A stretch of DNA of 30,222 nt, taken from IMG/VR virus record IMGVR_UViG_3300023178_000186, positions 1 to 30,222 of that record; one strand, 5' to 3'. The DNA is from a virus. Under the pieces are notes generated by a model, which ran no database searches, was not told where the DNA came from, and was given only the letters and a program-made list of their open reading frames with translations. Made by a program: the position numbers and the translations under genes. Shown here piece after piece: positions 20,501 through 28,936 of the stretch; the first letter of the stretch is position 1; every line of letters starts with the position of its first letter.

Positions 20501-21992
20501 CATAAGCATCAGACTCTTCCATGCCGTTAGCAATGTGTATGTCTTGTAGTTGTTTTACTACTTGATGCTTTAGGCTCTCATCTGGTTTAAAGTTTGTATC
20601 TTCAAACATACGATAAGAACGACGAAGATATTCTCCAGAATTTTCAAGAATAGCCTGCCTAAATTCTTCATTTGGGATGCTAGAATTAGCAAGCCTTGCA
20701 GAAAGATTATCAATCAACTCTCTTGCCTTTAGGACTTCAATTGCTACATCTCTTGGTAAATTAAATTCACCAACAACCCAATCAGCTTTGCCTTCAATTG
20801 AGGCAGAGGGTGCAAACTCAAGATCTATGTCTTTTGTTCGCAGAAGTCTATCTATACTTTCTTCAGATACTTCTGAGTTTGGGACTCGATCCAGTGCCAG
20901 CGTTAAACGATTGGCAATATTTTCTGCCTCTCGCACAAGCTGTCGCTCTGCATACTCTTTCCCACGAAAAAGGTTATAAGCTGTAGGAGTCCAATACCCT
21001 CTAGAAGTAAAGACTTGTCGCACGAAGCGGTTTATCGGGCCACTAGCCTGCTGCTCAACTTGGGCAACCCCTTGAGGAGTTTCAGAAAACTCTAAATCAC
21101 TATGAATAGTAGAATTATTAACTTCAACTTGTTGTCTAGCATCTTTTAAATATTCTGTTGCAACATCTACCTGTTCTTCAACAGTGCCGTTTTTCGGGAA
21201 CACAAGATTTTTTGTTCCTTTTAGGCTGCGCAGGAAACCTTCAAGAGTTCCACCAATAGCCATTCCCTCTAGACCAATCTTAACTCGTTGCTCTAGTACA
21301 GAATCATCAGCCTCAATTGCCATAAACTCAACAAAGTCTTTTAAAACTCCTTCAACTGGAATGTCGGCATCTTGTAAAGCATTAGCCAGAGCGCCATCTT
21401 CAGGCTGATAAAGAGCCTGATCAACCGCTAGACCAGAAACAATACCATTTAAAAGTAAGGGGAGTTTTGGCGCTAGCGTTACAGCAGCTTTTGATACTCC
21501 AGCACCTCCCGCAACATAAGAACCTAGTTGCATTGCAGAGCCAGCAGTAGTGGTCATGTCTTTGTATTCGCCAGTTTCTTCTAAAACTTCTTCTGGCTTA
21601 ACGCCAACAAGAGCACCCAACGCTCTGGTAAACTCTCTTTTTGTAGTATTAAAGAACTCGTCTGATATAATTTTGTCGTCTGCTCCAGCAAGATCTCCAA
21701 GACCATTTACAATGTCTTTAATTAGCCCTGTTGGGCCGCTGCCGAGCCTAGAAACATTGTTGACAAGATCTGCCCTAAAGTTTTCTTCTGTTTCGTCTAA
21801 AGGCTCTGGCGTCTTAGTAACGGGTACAGCAAGCTCTTCTGGGCTTTTAGGCCCAGCAAAATCTTTTAGTAGCTCTTGTTGTCTTGCTTTTGATAAAGCC
21901 TTTTGAATAAGCTCTTGGTCTGTAGGAGAGCCATCATGCTCAACTTCAATAACACCAAAAGGAGTATTCACCTTAGCGGTATAGGTCGCCAT
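17520..21992 (-). CDS. Giant virion-associated (internal/ejection-type) protein, 1490 aa
   Basis: ATG 21992 follows AGGGGTG at good spacing; the frame opens slightly earlier (22013) inside the preceding gene. N-terminal residues 8-38 (TPFGVIEVEHDGSPTDQE) resemble a short motif often starting phage structural proteins. Hydrophobic stretches lie near residues 150-200. About 1270-1370 (DAARHLALGWLAKQ, MDWANNEKGFN) resembles a DUF6973-type domain. About 1405-1490 (CNKPRRTPNHPKKSHVVKAC ... AAYWADKVKW) is a very basic module I recall as a stand-alone phage protein. Size and neighbours suggest an ejected internal protein; no transglycosylase motif was found. Confidence 0.75.
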   Translation of the reverse strand: MATYTAKVNTPFGVIEVEHDGSPTDQELIQKALSKARQQELLKDFAGPKSPEELAVPVTKTPEPLDETEENFRADLVNNVSRLGSGPTGLIKDIVNGLGDLAGADDKIISDEFFNTTKREFTRALGALVGVKPEEVLEETGEYKDMTTTAGSAMQLGSYVAGGAGVSKAAVTLAPKLPLLLNGIVSGLAVDQALYQPEDGALANALQDADIPVEGVLKDFVEFMAIEADDSVLEQRVKIGLEGMAIGGTLEGFLRSLKGTKNLVFPKNGTVEEQVDVATEYLKDARQQVEVNNSTIHSDLEFSETPQGVAQVEQQASGPINRFVRQVFTSRGYWTPTAYNLFRGKEYAERQLVREAENIANRLTLALDRVPNSEVSEESIDRLLRTKDIDLEFAPSASIEGKADWVVGEFNLPRDVAIEVLKARELIDNLSARLANSSIPNEEFRQAILENSGEYLRRSYRMFEDTNFKPDESLKHQVVKQLQDIHIANGMEESDAYELALGKVNQILDKRTDFAGLDYYSRAVRVNTEILTGRKDIDPMIRELMGEITDPADNILLTVGKMARLVETNKFADNLLTVAENKYIFKAPTSRNGVDYTVKISGTNSGLDGTYTTEQMATAIQGRQSHWGVFDNDLLRSFAALKGGSQAMKTVASHVTHLRNALGGMQFGLANGINPFFDGNKTFKVLVNAAKSEGDEGLDKLYEKYLKLGVINTNVRIGEFRRLLQEGSDINIEPRAFFEKLSGYGLGGIEETIKVPMKGAKATYRAAEKVYMAVDDFYKINAFNKELDVLRKAFPDEPLEALEQRAATIVQDTFPNYDKVPNGIKAFRYLPIGSFVSFPAEIIRTSTKIVKQASEEIVSGNTALRNRGLQRLSGFAASMAAWEGIAEGASYLAGLSQEEQDAVQKLSHTPWSKATRIPYRGEDGQLFVADTQFLDSYSSLKEPILEAMHRIQAGQLKGEALEKYLADAVIDGSAALLRPFVGESIITEYLEGVVYAAKNPSGRTADGEQLFPENETRLNKAINAFVYLSDGMMPGSISSIEGIIEAGQGVKRGATGTVKKDLSAELLANFTGIKFSKLDPQDNLFYATKEYMSKKRGYLKSTPDYEMAGEEVKENTLKNLESNYSDQQDLYLKVEAMRSMYSNSEIFKVLTEAGMGRTAALALISNHYYDSTWAEQNKDNIRKMPALPEEARKIAREITEQQIKYRQTKLIPVDEESIRARNARDGFARGGEVYNVPNAPSEPDERIDKMTGRPYNEQAGPAFMDEEDPMRRLSFAEGSIVARALGISDEDVAWAKGLGKKYGKAEELDGKGDAARHLALGWLAKQSKYPSAAKFAANAREIVELDFKGRKMDWANNEKGFNLEAKNKEEAEKAIKSMIDSGEAVFMKPSESRQLRGYARGGKIDKKKMKCNKPRRTPNHPKKSHVVKACEGGKEKVIRFGEQGAKTAGKPKAGESKRMKAKRKSFKARHRRNIKRGKMSAAYWADKVKW

Positions 21993-21996
21993 TCTA

Positions 21997-23343
21997 TTAT
22001 TCACCCCTATCAACAGTAATCTTTATAAAGTCTGCTGCTTGATCTGAAATATTGTTAAACTCACCCGCCCTAAACAAAAAGCTTAGTTTTGCTGCGTTGA
22101 AAGCATCTATCTCATCTTGAGTGTTTTGAGGCATTGTAATTAAATCTACAATTGTTGTAGTGCCTTCTGATGCCATGAAAGCCTTAATAGTTTCTTGATA
22201 AAACTGGTCGGCTCTTTTGTTTTCATAAGACATTGAATCGTCTGCAAACTGGTGAAATATTTTTTCAAAAGTATCTAGTTCTTTGGCGGTAGTTATTTTA
22301 CTAATAGAAACATCATTAGCAGTTAGCTCTCGCATAAACAAAGATCTTGCGTCTTCTGTAAAATTATCATTAATCCACTTCATATAATCAAAAGAATCAA
22401 AGCCAGCCTTTACAATTTCTTCTTCAGTTCTAAGATCTTGTGCGGTTCCTGAAATTTTTGATTCGCTTTTTATGGGTTTATCCATCCCGCCGGGAAGAGA
22501 AGTATCATAAGTATTTGTTACTGTAACTGTATATGCACTTGAGCCTACAGTTTTTACTTCTGTTTTTTCTTCAGTAAAAAATCTTTCTTCTGGCTTAGGC
22601 TCTTTAAACATCATATTGTCTGCATAAATTTTAGAAGCTGCTAAGTCACCAGAGCGATCATATTCTTCTTTTATAAGCTTTAATTGTTTTGCATAGTATC
22701 CGCGAGAACCTTCAGACTGATCATCTGCATAGCTTTTCAGCGCAAGGATTTCTTCTTTGTCCATATCTGATTGATTTTTACCTTTAAAAAATCCAATCAT
22801 TCTTCCAGTAATATAATCTCTTACTGTTTCTGGCCTATAATCTTTTGCTAAAATAGCAAGTCTTTTTTCATCTTGGCCTAAACCACCATCTTCAATAATT
22901 GACCTAGCCTCACGAAGCCTTTCTAATTGTTCTGTAGCAATCTGCTTAGTTCTGTTGTAAACAACAGCATCATAATTAGATTTATTTTCCATCCAGTCAG
23001 CAGTCTTTGCCTTCATTTCCTCTTCAACAAGAGGCTTATATTTATTAAACATATATTGAAAAGGATCTTCCTTGCTTCCTTCAATATTGCCCCACTCACT
23101 CATAATATCAGCAGCGTTGTTATCGGCTGTACGAGCAACTTGTCGAGCAGATCTAAATGACTCGCTCTGCATAAACTGCTCTGTTTGTTGTTTTAGCAGT
23201 TCGTTACCTACTGATTTTGCTAAACCAACACCAATAGATGCAAGCAATAATTTACGCTGTTCTTTTTCTCGCTCTGATTGTCGCTGCCTATTTTGTTTAC
23301 GAACATCTGCTAACAGAGATTCTGCAAAGGATTCAATAGCCAT
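21997..23343 (-). CDS. Probable virion structural protein, 448 aa
   Basis: ATG 23343 has AGAGGTATAAG upstream. N-terminal segment is basic and helical (RKQNRQRQSEREKEQRKLLL), followed by a weakly hydrophobic stretch (SIGVGLAKSVGNELL). The rest is charged and mostly helical, with no recognised domain. It sits between the giant protein and other structural genes and by context is an internal virion or ejection component. It ends close to the giant gene with tight spacing. Confidence 0.65.
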   Translation of the reverse strand: MAIESFAESLLADVRKQNRQRQSEREKEQRKLLLASIGVGLAKSVGNELLKQQTEQFMQSESFRSARQVARTADNNAADIMSEWGNIEGSKEDPFQYMFNKYKPLVEEEMKAKTADWMENKSNYDAVVYNRTKQIATEQLERLREARSIIEDGGLGQDEKRLAILAKDYRPETVRDYITGRMIGFFKGKNQSDMDKEEILALKSYADDQSEGSRGYYAKQLKLIKEEYDRSGDLAASKIYADNMMFKEPKPEERFFTEEKTEVKTVGSSAYTVTVTNTYDTSLPGGMDKPIKSESKISGTAQDLRTEEEIVKAGFDSFDYMKWINDNFTEDARSLFMRELTANDVSISKITTAKELDTFEKIFHQFADDSMSYENKRADQFYQETIKAFMASEGTTTIVDLITMPQNTQDEIDAFNAAKLSFLFRAGEFNNISDQAADFIKITVDRGE

Positions 23344-23348
23344 TATTC

Positions 23349-23951
23349 TTATACCTCTTGCTCGGGTTGCGCCAGAAGGCTAGACGATTCTTCAGCGGCG
23401 GTTTGCTCCGCACCTTCTTCTGTTTCTAGCTCTCCGTCACCTTCTTTAATTGGAAGGCTGTCAATTTTATTTTTACTTTCTTCAGAAAGATAAGGAATTT
23501 GAACATCAAGCTCTTTAAACTTTTTAAGGTTGTCGAGCCTTTCGTCAGATAATTTTGTGCCAAAAAATACTTCTTCTTCAGCATCTTCTTCTTCCTCGCC
23601 TCTAAAAATAACAGGATCAATGCCTGCTCTTTCCGCAAGCGCCAGAATCATATAGGCTGTAGGCTCTACTAAAAGCATCATCAGATTCGGATCCCATTTG
23701 CCCTGTGTAAATCCAGTAAATAAAATTACTTGGGCAATATCCATAACAGGCATATCTTCTGAAAGAACCTGAATAAGCTGATCATAATTTGTTTCTTCTA
23801 TAAGCTTTGAGAAAATCCACTCAGAAGCTTCATGTATATTTACATAGTCTGGAGGAGTTTCATAAGGGGCAGGGTTATTAGGATCAGATGTAAGACTTGA
23901 ACCCGGAATGGGCTGTCCCTTCATAATTACATCAAAGTATTCTTTATTCAT
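23349..23951 (-). CDS. Conserved phage virion-associated protein, 200 aa
   Basis: The first 115 residues (MKGQPIPGSSLTSDPNNPAP, PVMDIAQVILFTGFTQGKWD, LLVEPTAYMILALAERAGID) form the conserved part of a family that I recall from marine podo- and myoviruses, function unknown. The C-terminal third is very acidic (EEEEDAEEEV, GELETEEGAEQ) and probably disordered. TAATG overlap with the preceding gene. Position within the virion gene block suggests a structural or assembly role. Confidence 0.7.
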   Translation of the reverse strand: MNKEYFDVIMKGQPIPGSSLTSDPNNPAPYETPPDYVNIHEASEWIFSKLIEETNYDQLIQVLSEDMPVMDIAQVILFTGFTQGKWDPNLMMLLVEPTAYMILALAERAGIDPVIFRGEEEEDAEEEVFFGTKLSDERLDNLKKFKELDVQIPYLSEESKNKIDSLPIKEGDGELETEEGAEQTAAEESSSLLAQPEQEV

Positions 23952-25084
23952 TAACCAAACCCTCTCGCTTTCATAGCCTCTCCATAGACATTGTAAAGCT
24001 GTGCAGAAAAGCCGTATGGATTAGAAGCAATAGTCTCTGCACCAAAAGCATCATAATAATTTTGAAGAGATGGTGTAGTCAATCCATAACCAATATCTGT
24101 TGTACTTCCCATATCAATTGAAGGAACACCAATTGAATATTGAGTAACATTATATTCTGGTGTATCTACAACCCCAATAGCCTGAAGAGCTTTTGTTTGA
24201 ACTGCTTCAGCGGCTCTTGTCGGGAAGTTAGTAATAGATTCTTCTGCCCTACTTATGCCTCTTTCATAAATTTCTTTTCCTTTCCCAACTACTTTATCTA
24301 GCAAAGACTCTTCAACCTCCTCAGTGGCAAAAGTAGTTGCCATAGTTTCTTGCCTCAAAGCTTCTGCTGCTTGATCATACGCGGCTGTAGAAGAAGGAGC
24401 CAAAAGACTTTCCTCGACTACTTGTTGCGCAGATGAAACAACCTCTTCTCCACTCAAGCCAACATCTACGGCTTGATCTATTTTTTCTTGTAGTCCCGCT
24501 TGAACTTGCTCTGTTGGATCAACGCTAAAAGTATTTGCCAGTGTTTCTTCTCGTAGTGCGGCTAGTGCCTTGTCTTGAGCGCCCGTAACTATATTTGTTG
24601 CGGAACTTACAGTTTCTGTAAAGGCTGTTTGAGTTTCTTTCCAAACGCCTTCCCAGCTTGCTGAATTAACATCAATGCCGATTTTACCAAGACCCTTACC
24701 AATTAAACTTTCAGAAGTAATTCCAAGGCTCTTTGCAGCAGCGCCAACAGTTTCACCAAGAACCTTACCAACACCATCAGTTACTGTGCTGAAAAATTTA
24801 GAGGTTCGACTTGCCATAGTTACAGCGCCTTGAATAAATTTCCCGGCTGCATTAACCACAGTAGAGCCAAGGCCTGTGTACCCCGCCATAGCTCCACCAA
24901 GCCCTGTTAATCCCGCCGATAACATTTGCCCAATTCCCGGTAAAACAAGCGCAAGGCCAATCTGACCTATAATGCCAATCTTGTCCATAAACTTACCGAC
25001 TTTTTTAAAAAGGCCTTTAATACCCTTTCCAACCTTCTTGACAACTTTTTTAATGCCAGAAAATATTTTTTTGAAAAACCCCAT
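23951..25084 (-). CDS. Probable membrane-active internal virion protein, 377 aa
   Basis: The first 33 residues are a strongly cationic amphipathic helix with repeated K-K pairs (FFKKIFSGIKKVVKKVGKG), followed by a hydrophobic, Gly-rich region at 36-75 (IGIIGQIGLALVLPGIGQML). Such a combination inserts into membranes and fits an ejection protein. Residues 175-187 and 241-253 are near copies (AALREETLANTFS/EALRQETMATTFA), 66 residues apart. The C terminus is Tyr/Gly-rich. GGAGG precedes ATG 25084. Role inferred from composition and position. Confidence 0.7.
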   Translation of the reverse strand: MGFFKKIFSGIKKVVKKVGKGIKGLFKKVGKFMDKIGIIGQIGLALVLPGIGQMLSAGLTGLGGAMAGYTGLGSTVVNAAGKFIQGAVTMASRTSKFFSTVTDGVGKVLGETVGAAAKSLGITSESLIGKGLGKIGIDVNSASWEGVWKETQTAFTETVSSATNIVTGAQDKALAALREETLANTFSVDPTEQVQAGLQEKIDQAVDVGLSGEEVVSSAQQVVEESLLAPSSTAAYDQAAEALRQETMATTFATEEVEESLLDKVVGKGKEIYERGISRAEESITNFPTRAAEAVQTKALQAIGVVDTPEYNVTQYSIGVPSIDMGSTTDIGYGLTTPSLQNYYDAFGAETIASNPYGFSAQLYNVYGEAMKARGFG

Positions 25085-25086
25085 TA

Positions 25087-28000
25087 TTACGGCCCTCCGA
25101 AGAAATTATCTATCATACCCATTAAACCATTAATGGTCGTACTTTTACTATTACCAGCAGCAGTTTCATTTCCTAGAGCTACAGCATAAAGCTGAGTCTT
25201 TCTTGTTTGATCATTTTCGTAGCTCTGTCGGAAATAGTTTGCACTGTCTCGTGCTTCTTGCCACATATTCTGTTGTTGTTGCATTGTCATAGCAAAAGCA
25301 TTTTGAGCATTTTGTCTATTTGCATCATTTTGAGCAGCAGTTTCAGCAAGAGTTAGCTGCCTAGCCCACGCGGTATCCGCTTGAGCAATTGCTTGAGCAT
25401 TGGCCGCATTAAACTGCTCTCTTGCAAATTCTTGACTTGCGTTAAATTGAGAGGCTTGAAGCTCCATTGTCGCATTTGCAATCCGTTCAGAACTTGCTGA
25501 TCTAATTTGAGCCGTTTTAACCGCCGCACCAGCACTGATACTAGCCGCAGATACTGTTGCGCTTGCCGCAATGTTTGCAGTTGTGATCCTTGTTTCATTT
25601 TCTTTATCAACAAGTGTCTGCTGATTAATTGATTGCGCATTAAACTGATTCATAGTATTAATTTGAGCAGCGTTAAACTGAGAAATTTGTGCCGCCATGC
25701 TCGCATTAAACTGATCTACTTGGTTTTGACTTTGAGCATTAAACTGTGCCGCTGCATTAGTCATGGCCTGATCAGATAAAAGAGCCTGTTGCTTCATTTG
25801 AGCATTTAATACTTCAGTCTGCTGTCTATTACTTAGATTTGTCATATCCATCTGCAAGAAAGCAGCCGCGTTTTGTGCAGCAATTCTTGTTCTATTATCA
25901 AGATTAGCAAGATCTAAAGATGCAAGCGCCGTAGCATTTTGCATAGCCGCCTGTTGTTCAGCATTAAAATCAGACAAGATCATTGTTTGCATAAACTTAC
26001 TATTGGCTAATTGAACCTGTTGATCGGCATTAAATTTAGCCATATCCATGTTAGCAACCATTGATGCATTCTGAACCGCTCGTTGCTGATCAGCATTTAG
26101 CTGTGCAACATTCATGTTAGATGCAATCTGTGCTTGAAGTAGGTTTGTTTGCATACGAGCATTAAGATTAGCAAGCTCGGTTTGTTGTGCCGCATTCAAA
26201 TTTTCTGAGCTGGCCTGATTTAGTGCGCTCAGATTTGCAAGGCGCATTTGTTGGTCGTTGCTTAAATTTGCAAGTTCCATCTGCTGTTTAAAGTCAGCAT
26301 TTTTAGCCATAAAGTCAGCAGCAACTTGCATCTCATTTAAGCGCCTAACATTTTCAGCAGACATATTTGCTGCATTTGTTTGGTACTCAAGCTGGAGATT
26401 TGCAAGTTCTGTTTGTTGCTCATTACTCAGATTTTGAGCATTCATCGCCTGTTGGTTTTGAACATTTTGGACGGCTGCTTGCTGTCTATTTTGAAGATTT
26501 TGAAGAGCTGTCTGCTGCTGTAGTTGAGCAGAAGTCATCATAGTTTCTTGTGAAAACTGACTTTGTAATACAGACATTTGTTGAGCTAGTTGTGCTGTTT
26601 GAGAACTAGCAGTTTGTCTATTTGCTGTATTTTGTAGCCTTCTCTGTGCCTCAAGATTTGCTGTCTGAACACGCGCTTGTTGTTCATTCGTAAGATTTAA
26701 TGCAGACCGCTCTTGTAAGGCTAAAGCGTTTGCTTGCGCCATAGGAAGGGCAGTTTGAATAATTGCATTAAATAAAGCATCTCTTCCAATAGTAGAAACT
26801 TCTAAGCCTCGTTGTGCCATTTGTTGATTCATAGCATCAACTGCTGGCCTAGCCCACATTGGAATTTCTCCGTCTTCTAAGCCGCCAAGCAACGTCTCCA
26901 TTTGTGAAGATACAAGAGCTTCGGTTGGCAGTGCGGCAACGGCTGCACGAATTTCAATAGGCTCGTCATCTAACTGGGCCTCAACACTTTGAGGATCTTC
27001 AACAATAGTCGCTGAAAGATCTGCTGGCAACGCACCAACTTCTGCAACCATTTCTGCTGCCGCGCCTTTTGCCGCTGTGCCTTTGACTGTACGCATAGAG
27101 GCTGCTTCATAGCCCACCATGCCAACAATCTCAGCAGCGGTTCCATCTGTTGCAGGAACGCCTGTTATTGCTTCTCGGCTTTGTGCTTCAGCTTCTGGCG
27201 TTGCAGAAACTTGAGCAAGCCTTCCAGTTACAGGATCTACAAAAGCATCTGCTGATAATTCATATTCAGCAAGGCCTGAAAGAGCAGCTTGCTCGGCCTC
27301 AAGATCTCGTTCGGCTGCAATAGCCCTTTCAGTTAATTCTTGCTCTTCAAAATCAACAATAGCTTCTTCACTTACTTCGCCTTCTTGCGCAGTTGCTTCT
27401 TCAACGTCTTCTGCAACTAAAGTAGGATCATAAGTTGTGGCTGTTACGTCTTCTGGCGCTTCTGCTGTTTGAATATCTTCAATAATAGTAGCATCACCAG
27501 ACTTACCAAGTCCTGCCGTTCCTGAAACGGTTCCAGTAGTTGTTTCTGTTGCTGGAGTCAGCGGCTCTGATGTGACGGGAATGGCAGGGTGACCGCCAGT
27601 TCGTGGTACATCTGGTCTTACGCCACCTGTTTGTGGGTGCGGTTGCCTTTGACCACCTGATTCTTGTATTGACGGTGAATAAACGTCTTGGCCTCTAGGC
27701 GCTTCTTGCCGTCTTGAAGTCATGGTTCTTGGCCGTACCCTTTCTTCTTTTTCGACAGTTCGATCAAGAGAAGAGCCACCATAAAGGTTACCAATTACTT
27801 CTTTTTGTCTAGCTTCTTGTTTTCTTTTTTCTACATCAGGGCCAAAAGGCGTAAATTCTGCTTTAGACGTTTCCTTCATCTCAATAATAGGAGTTGTTTC
27901 TAAACCAGTTCGATCAACTTTTACAGGTGTATAGATTGCTTCCTCTGGAAGAGTGGCAGGGGGCGGCCCCTTTACTCCTGCTGCTGGATCATATGCGTCT

Positions 28001-28368
28001 GCAACACCATCACCATCAAGGTCTACATTAGGCGCAGGGCCACCCGTTTTTGTGGTTGTGGGTGGGGTTGATCCCGGCCCAGTTCCCCTACCACGGCCTG
28101 TATCCGCAGGAGAAGGGGCAGTAGTCCTTGGGGTAGGCGTAGCTGGTGTTGGCTTAGATCTAGTTTCAAGTACTATGTCGCCCATTGTAAGATCTTTAGG
28201 TGGGGGCGGTGTAGTCTTCTGCGTTGTTTTTGAAACGGGCTGTTTTACTACAGCAGAAGATCTTAAAACCTGTATTCTATTAGCTAGTTCTTGTGCAGGA
28301 CTAAGCTCTACTTTATCCAGTGCCGTTCTAGCAGTAGTTCGCCTTTGTGGTGGTTTTCTTGTAGCCAT
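25087..28368 (-). CDS. Large 11-residue-repeat virion fibre protein, 1093 aa
   Basis: Architecture by position: basic N terminus, Pro/Thr-rich linker (about 50-145) holding one Ca-loop-like DLDGDGVADAYD (116-127), an acidic Ala/Glu-rich region to about 430, then from residue 559 a continuous series of 11-residue units (for example LSNEQQTELAN, FNADQQVQLAN) to 866, and a second block of FNA-type units from 876. Gln, Asn and Ala dominate with hydrophobic residues at fixed places, typical of long helical coiled coils of hendecad type. GAGGAAA precedes ATG 28368. Likely a tail or internal fibre; no receptor-binding domain is recognisable. Confidence 0.75.
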   Translation of the reverse strand: MATRKPPQRRTTARTALDKVELSPAQELANRIQVLRSSAVVKQPVSKTTQKTTPPPPKDLTMGDIVLETRSKPTPATPTPRTTAPSPADTGRGRGTGPGSTPPTTTKTGGPAPNVDLDGDGVADAYDPAAGVKGPPPATLPEEAIYTPVKVDRTGLETTPIIEMKETSKAEFTPFGPDVEKRKQEARQKEVIGNLYGGSSLDRTVEKEERVRPRTMTSRRQEAPRGQDVYSPSIQESGGQRQPHPQTGGVRPDVPRTGGHPAIPVTSEPLTPATETTTGTVSGTAGLGKSGDATIIEDIQTAEAPEDVTATTYDPTLVAEDVEEATAQEGEVSEEAIVDFEEQELTERAIAAERDLEAEQAALSGLAEYELSADAFVDPVTGRLAQVSATPEAEAQSREAITGVPATDGTAAEIVGMVGYEAASMRTVKGTAAKGAAAEMVAEVGALPADLSATIVEDPQSVEAQLDDEPIEIRAAVAALPTEALVSSQMETLLGGLEDGEIPMWARPAVDAMNQQMAQRGLEVSTIGRDALFNAIIQTALPMAQANALALQERSALNLTNEQQARVQTANLEAQRRLQNTANRQTASSQTAQLAQQMSVLQSQFSQETMMTSAQLQQQTALQNLQNRQQAAVQNVQNQQAMNAQNLSNEQQTELANLQLEYQTNAANMSAENVRRLNEMQVAADFMAKNADFKQQMELANLSNDQQMRLANLSALNQASSENLNAAQQTELANLNARMQTNLLQAQIASNMNVAQLNADQQRAVQNASMVANMDMAKFNADQQVQLANSKFMQTMILSDFNAEQQAAMQNATALASLDLANLDNRTRIAAQNAAAFLQMDMTNLSNRQQTEVLNAQMKQQALLSDQAMTNAAAQFNAQSQNQVDQFNASMAAQISQFNAAQINTMNQFNAQSINQQTLVDKENETRITTANIAASATVSAASISAGAAVKTAQIRSASSERIANATMELQASQFNASQEFAREQFNAANAQAIAQADTAWARQLTLAETAAQNDANRQNAQNAFAMTMQQQQNMWQEARDSANYFRQSYENDQTRKTQLYAVALGNETAAGNSKSTTINGLMGMIDNFFGGP
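25612..26694 (-). repeat. Hendecad (11-residue) coding repeat array
   Basis: Within the 1093-residue gene, residues 559-866 form 28 consecutive 33-base units in a single register. Nine residues then break the register and four units beginning FNA follow (876-919). Units share a hydrophobic first residue, N at 3 in many, QQ at 5-6 and A-N or Q-N at the end. Repeats are degenerate at DNA level, so they reflect protein structure, not a recent tandem duplication. Confidence 0.8.
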
Positions 28369-28379
28369 TTATATTTTCC

Positions 28380-28739
28380 TCAGTACGACCAAATAGCAGG
28401 AGAAGGAAATTCATCATCTGCCATGTCTAAGTGTATAAAACGTCCGTTTCCTTTTTGATTTATTCCTATTCTTTTAATACCCTGCGCTAAAGCAACCTCA
28501 AGAACTTTTAAAGCTTTATCTCCTGTTACGGCTATATCAACTGCAGAGCCTGTTGTATGCGCTCCACCACGAAGCTTTGATGCTTCAATAGGATGCTCAA
28601 TACATCTATAGCCAGAGCTAACAACAAAAGGAAAATTACATTCATGCCTAATGTTATTTAAAATCTTTAAAAATTCTTCATTAAATTTGTAGTCGCCGCA
28701 GTGCTGACAGCTTAACTCTTCTTTTGTAAAATAATTCAT
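28380..28739 (-). CDS. M15 peptidase-type endolysin, 119 aa
   Basis: The Peptidase M15A signature is complete: SSGYRC (41-46), H61 in GGAHTTGSAVDI with D68, and H103 in FIHLDM form the zinc site; C11-x2-C14 near the N terminus is common in the family. By family knowledge it cleaves peptide cross-links of peptidoglycan (D-Ala-D-Ala or L-Ala-D-Glu bonds) and lyses the host. No signal peptide, so it depends on a holin encoded next to it. ATG overlaps the previous stop (ATGA) and lacks a strong Shine-Dalgarno. Confidence 0.85.
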   Translation of the reverse strand: MNYFTKEELSCQHCGDYKFNEEFLKILNNIRHECNFPFVVSSGYRCIEHPIEASKLRGGAHTTGSAVDIAVTGDKALKVLEVALAQGIKRIGINQKGNGRFIHLDMADDEFPSPAIWSY

Positions 28740-28936
28740 TCTTTTTTACCAGAACCCAAAAACAGTCCAAAAGCACCCGTTAAGGCTCCTGTCATTACAC
28801 TGACTAAGCCTGCTTGTTCTAGGGTGGGTGTTGGTATTTCCATAAACCATTCAACAACACGATATGTCATAATGACCATCGCCACCATCAAAAGCCGTGG
28901 AACTACTCGCCATTTGTCTAGTTCTTCTGGTTTCAT
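28736..28936 (-). CDS. Two-span small membrane protein, holin candidate, 66 aa
   Basis: Two hydrophobic segments: about 12-32 (VPRLLMVAMVIMTYRVVEWF) and 42-62 (GLVSVMTGALTGAFGLFLGS), separated by a short polar loop and ending in a basic tail (GKKE). Small size, two spans, charged ends and position directly before the endolysin match a class II holin. The layout is known to me from related marine phages. ATG overlaps the previous stop. Confidence 0.7.
   Translation of the reverse strand: MKPEELDKWRVVPRLLMVAMVIMTYRVVEWFMEIPTPTLEQAGLVSVMTGALTGAFGLFLGSGKKE

Noticed and set aside
25612-26694. Repeats considered as CRISPR or DNA tandem array
   Set aside because: 33-base periodicity arises from protein units; DNA copies are not identical and there are no spacers.
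27953-28396. 147-aa Gly/Val-rich plus-strand frame
   Set aside because: A shadow of the Pro/Thr-rich linker of the fibre gene; the composition is what antisense reading of such codons gives.
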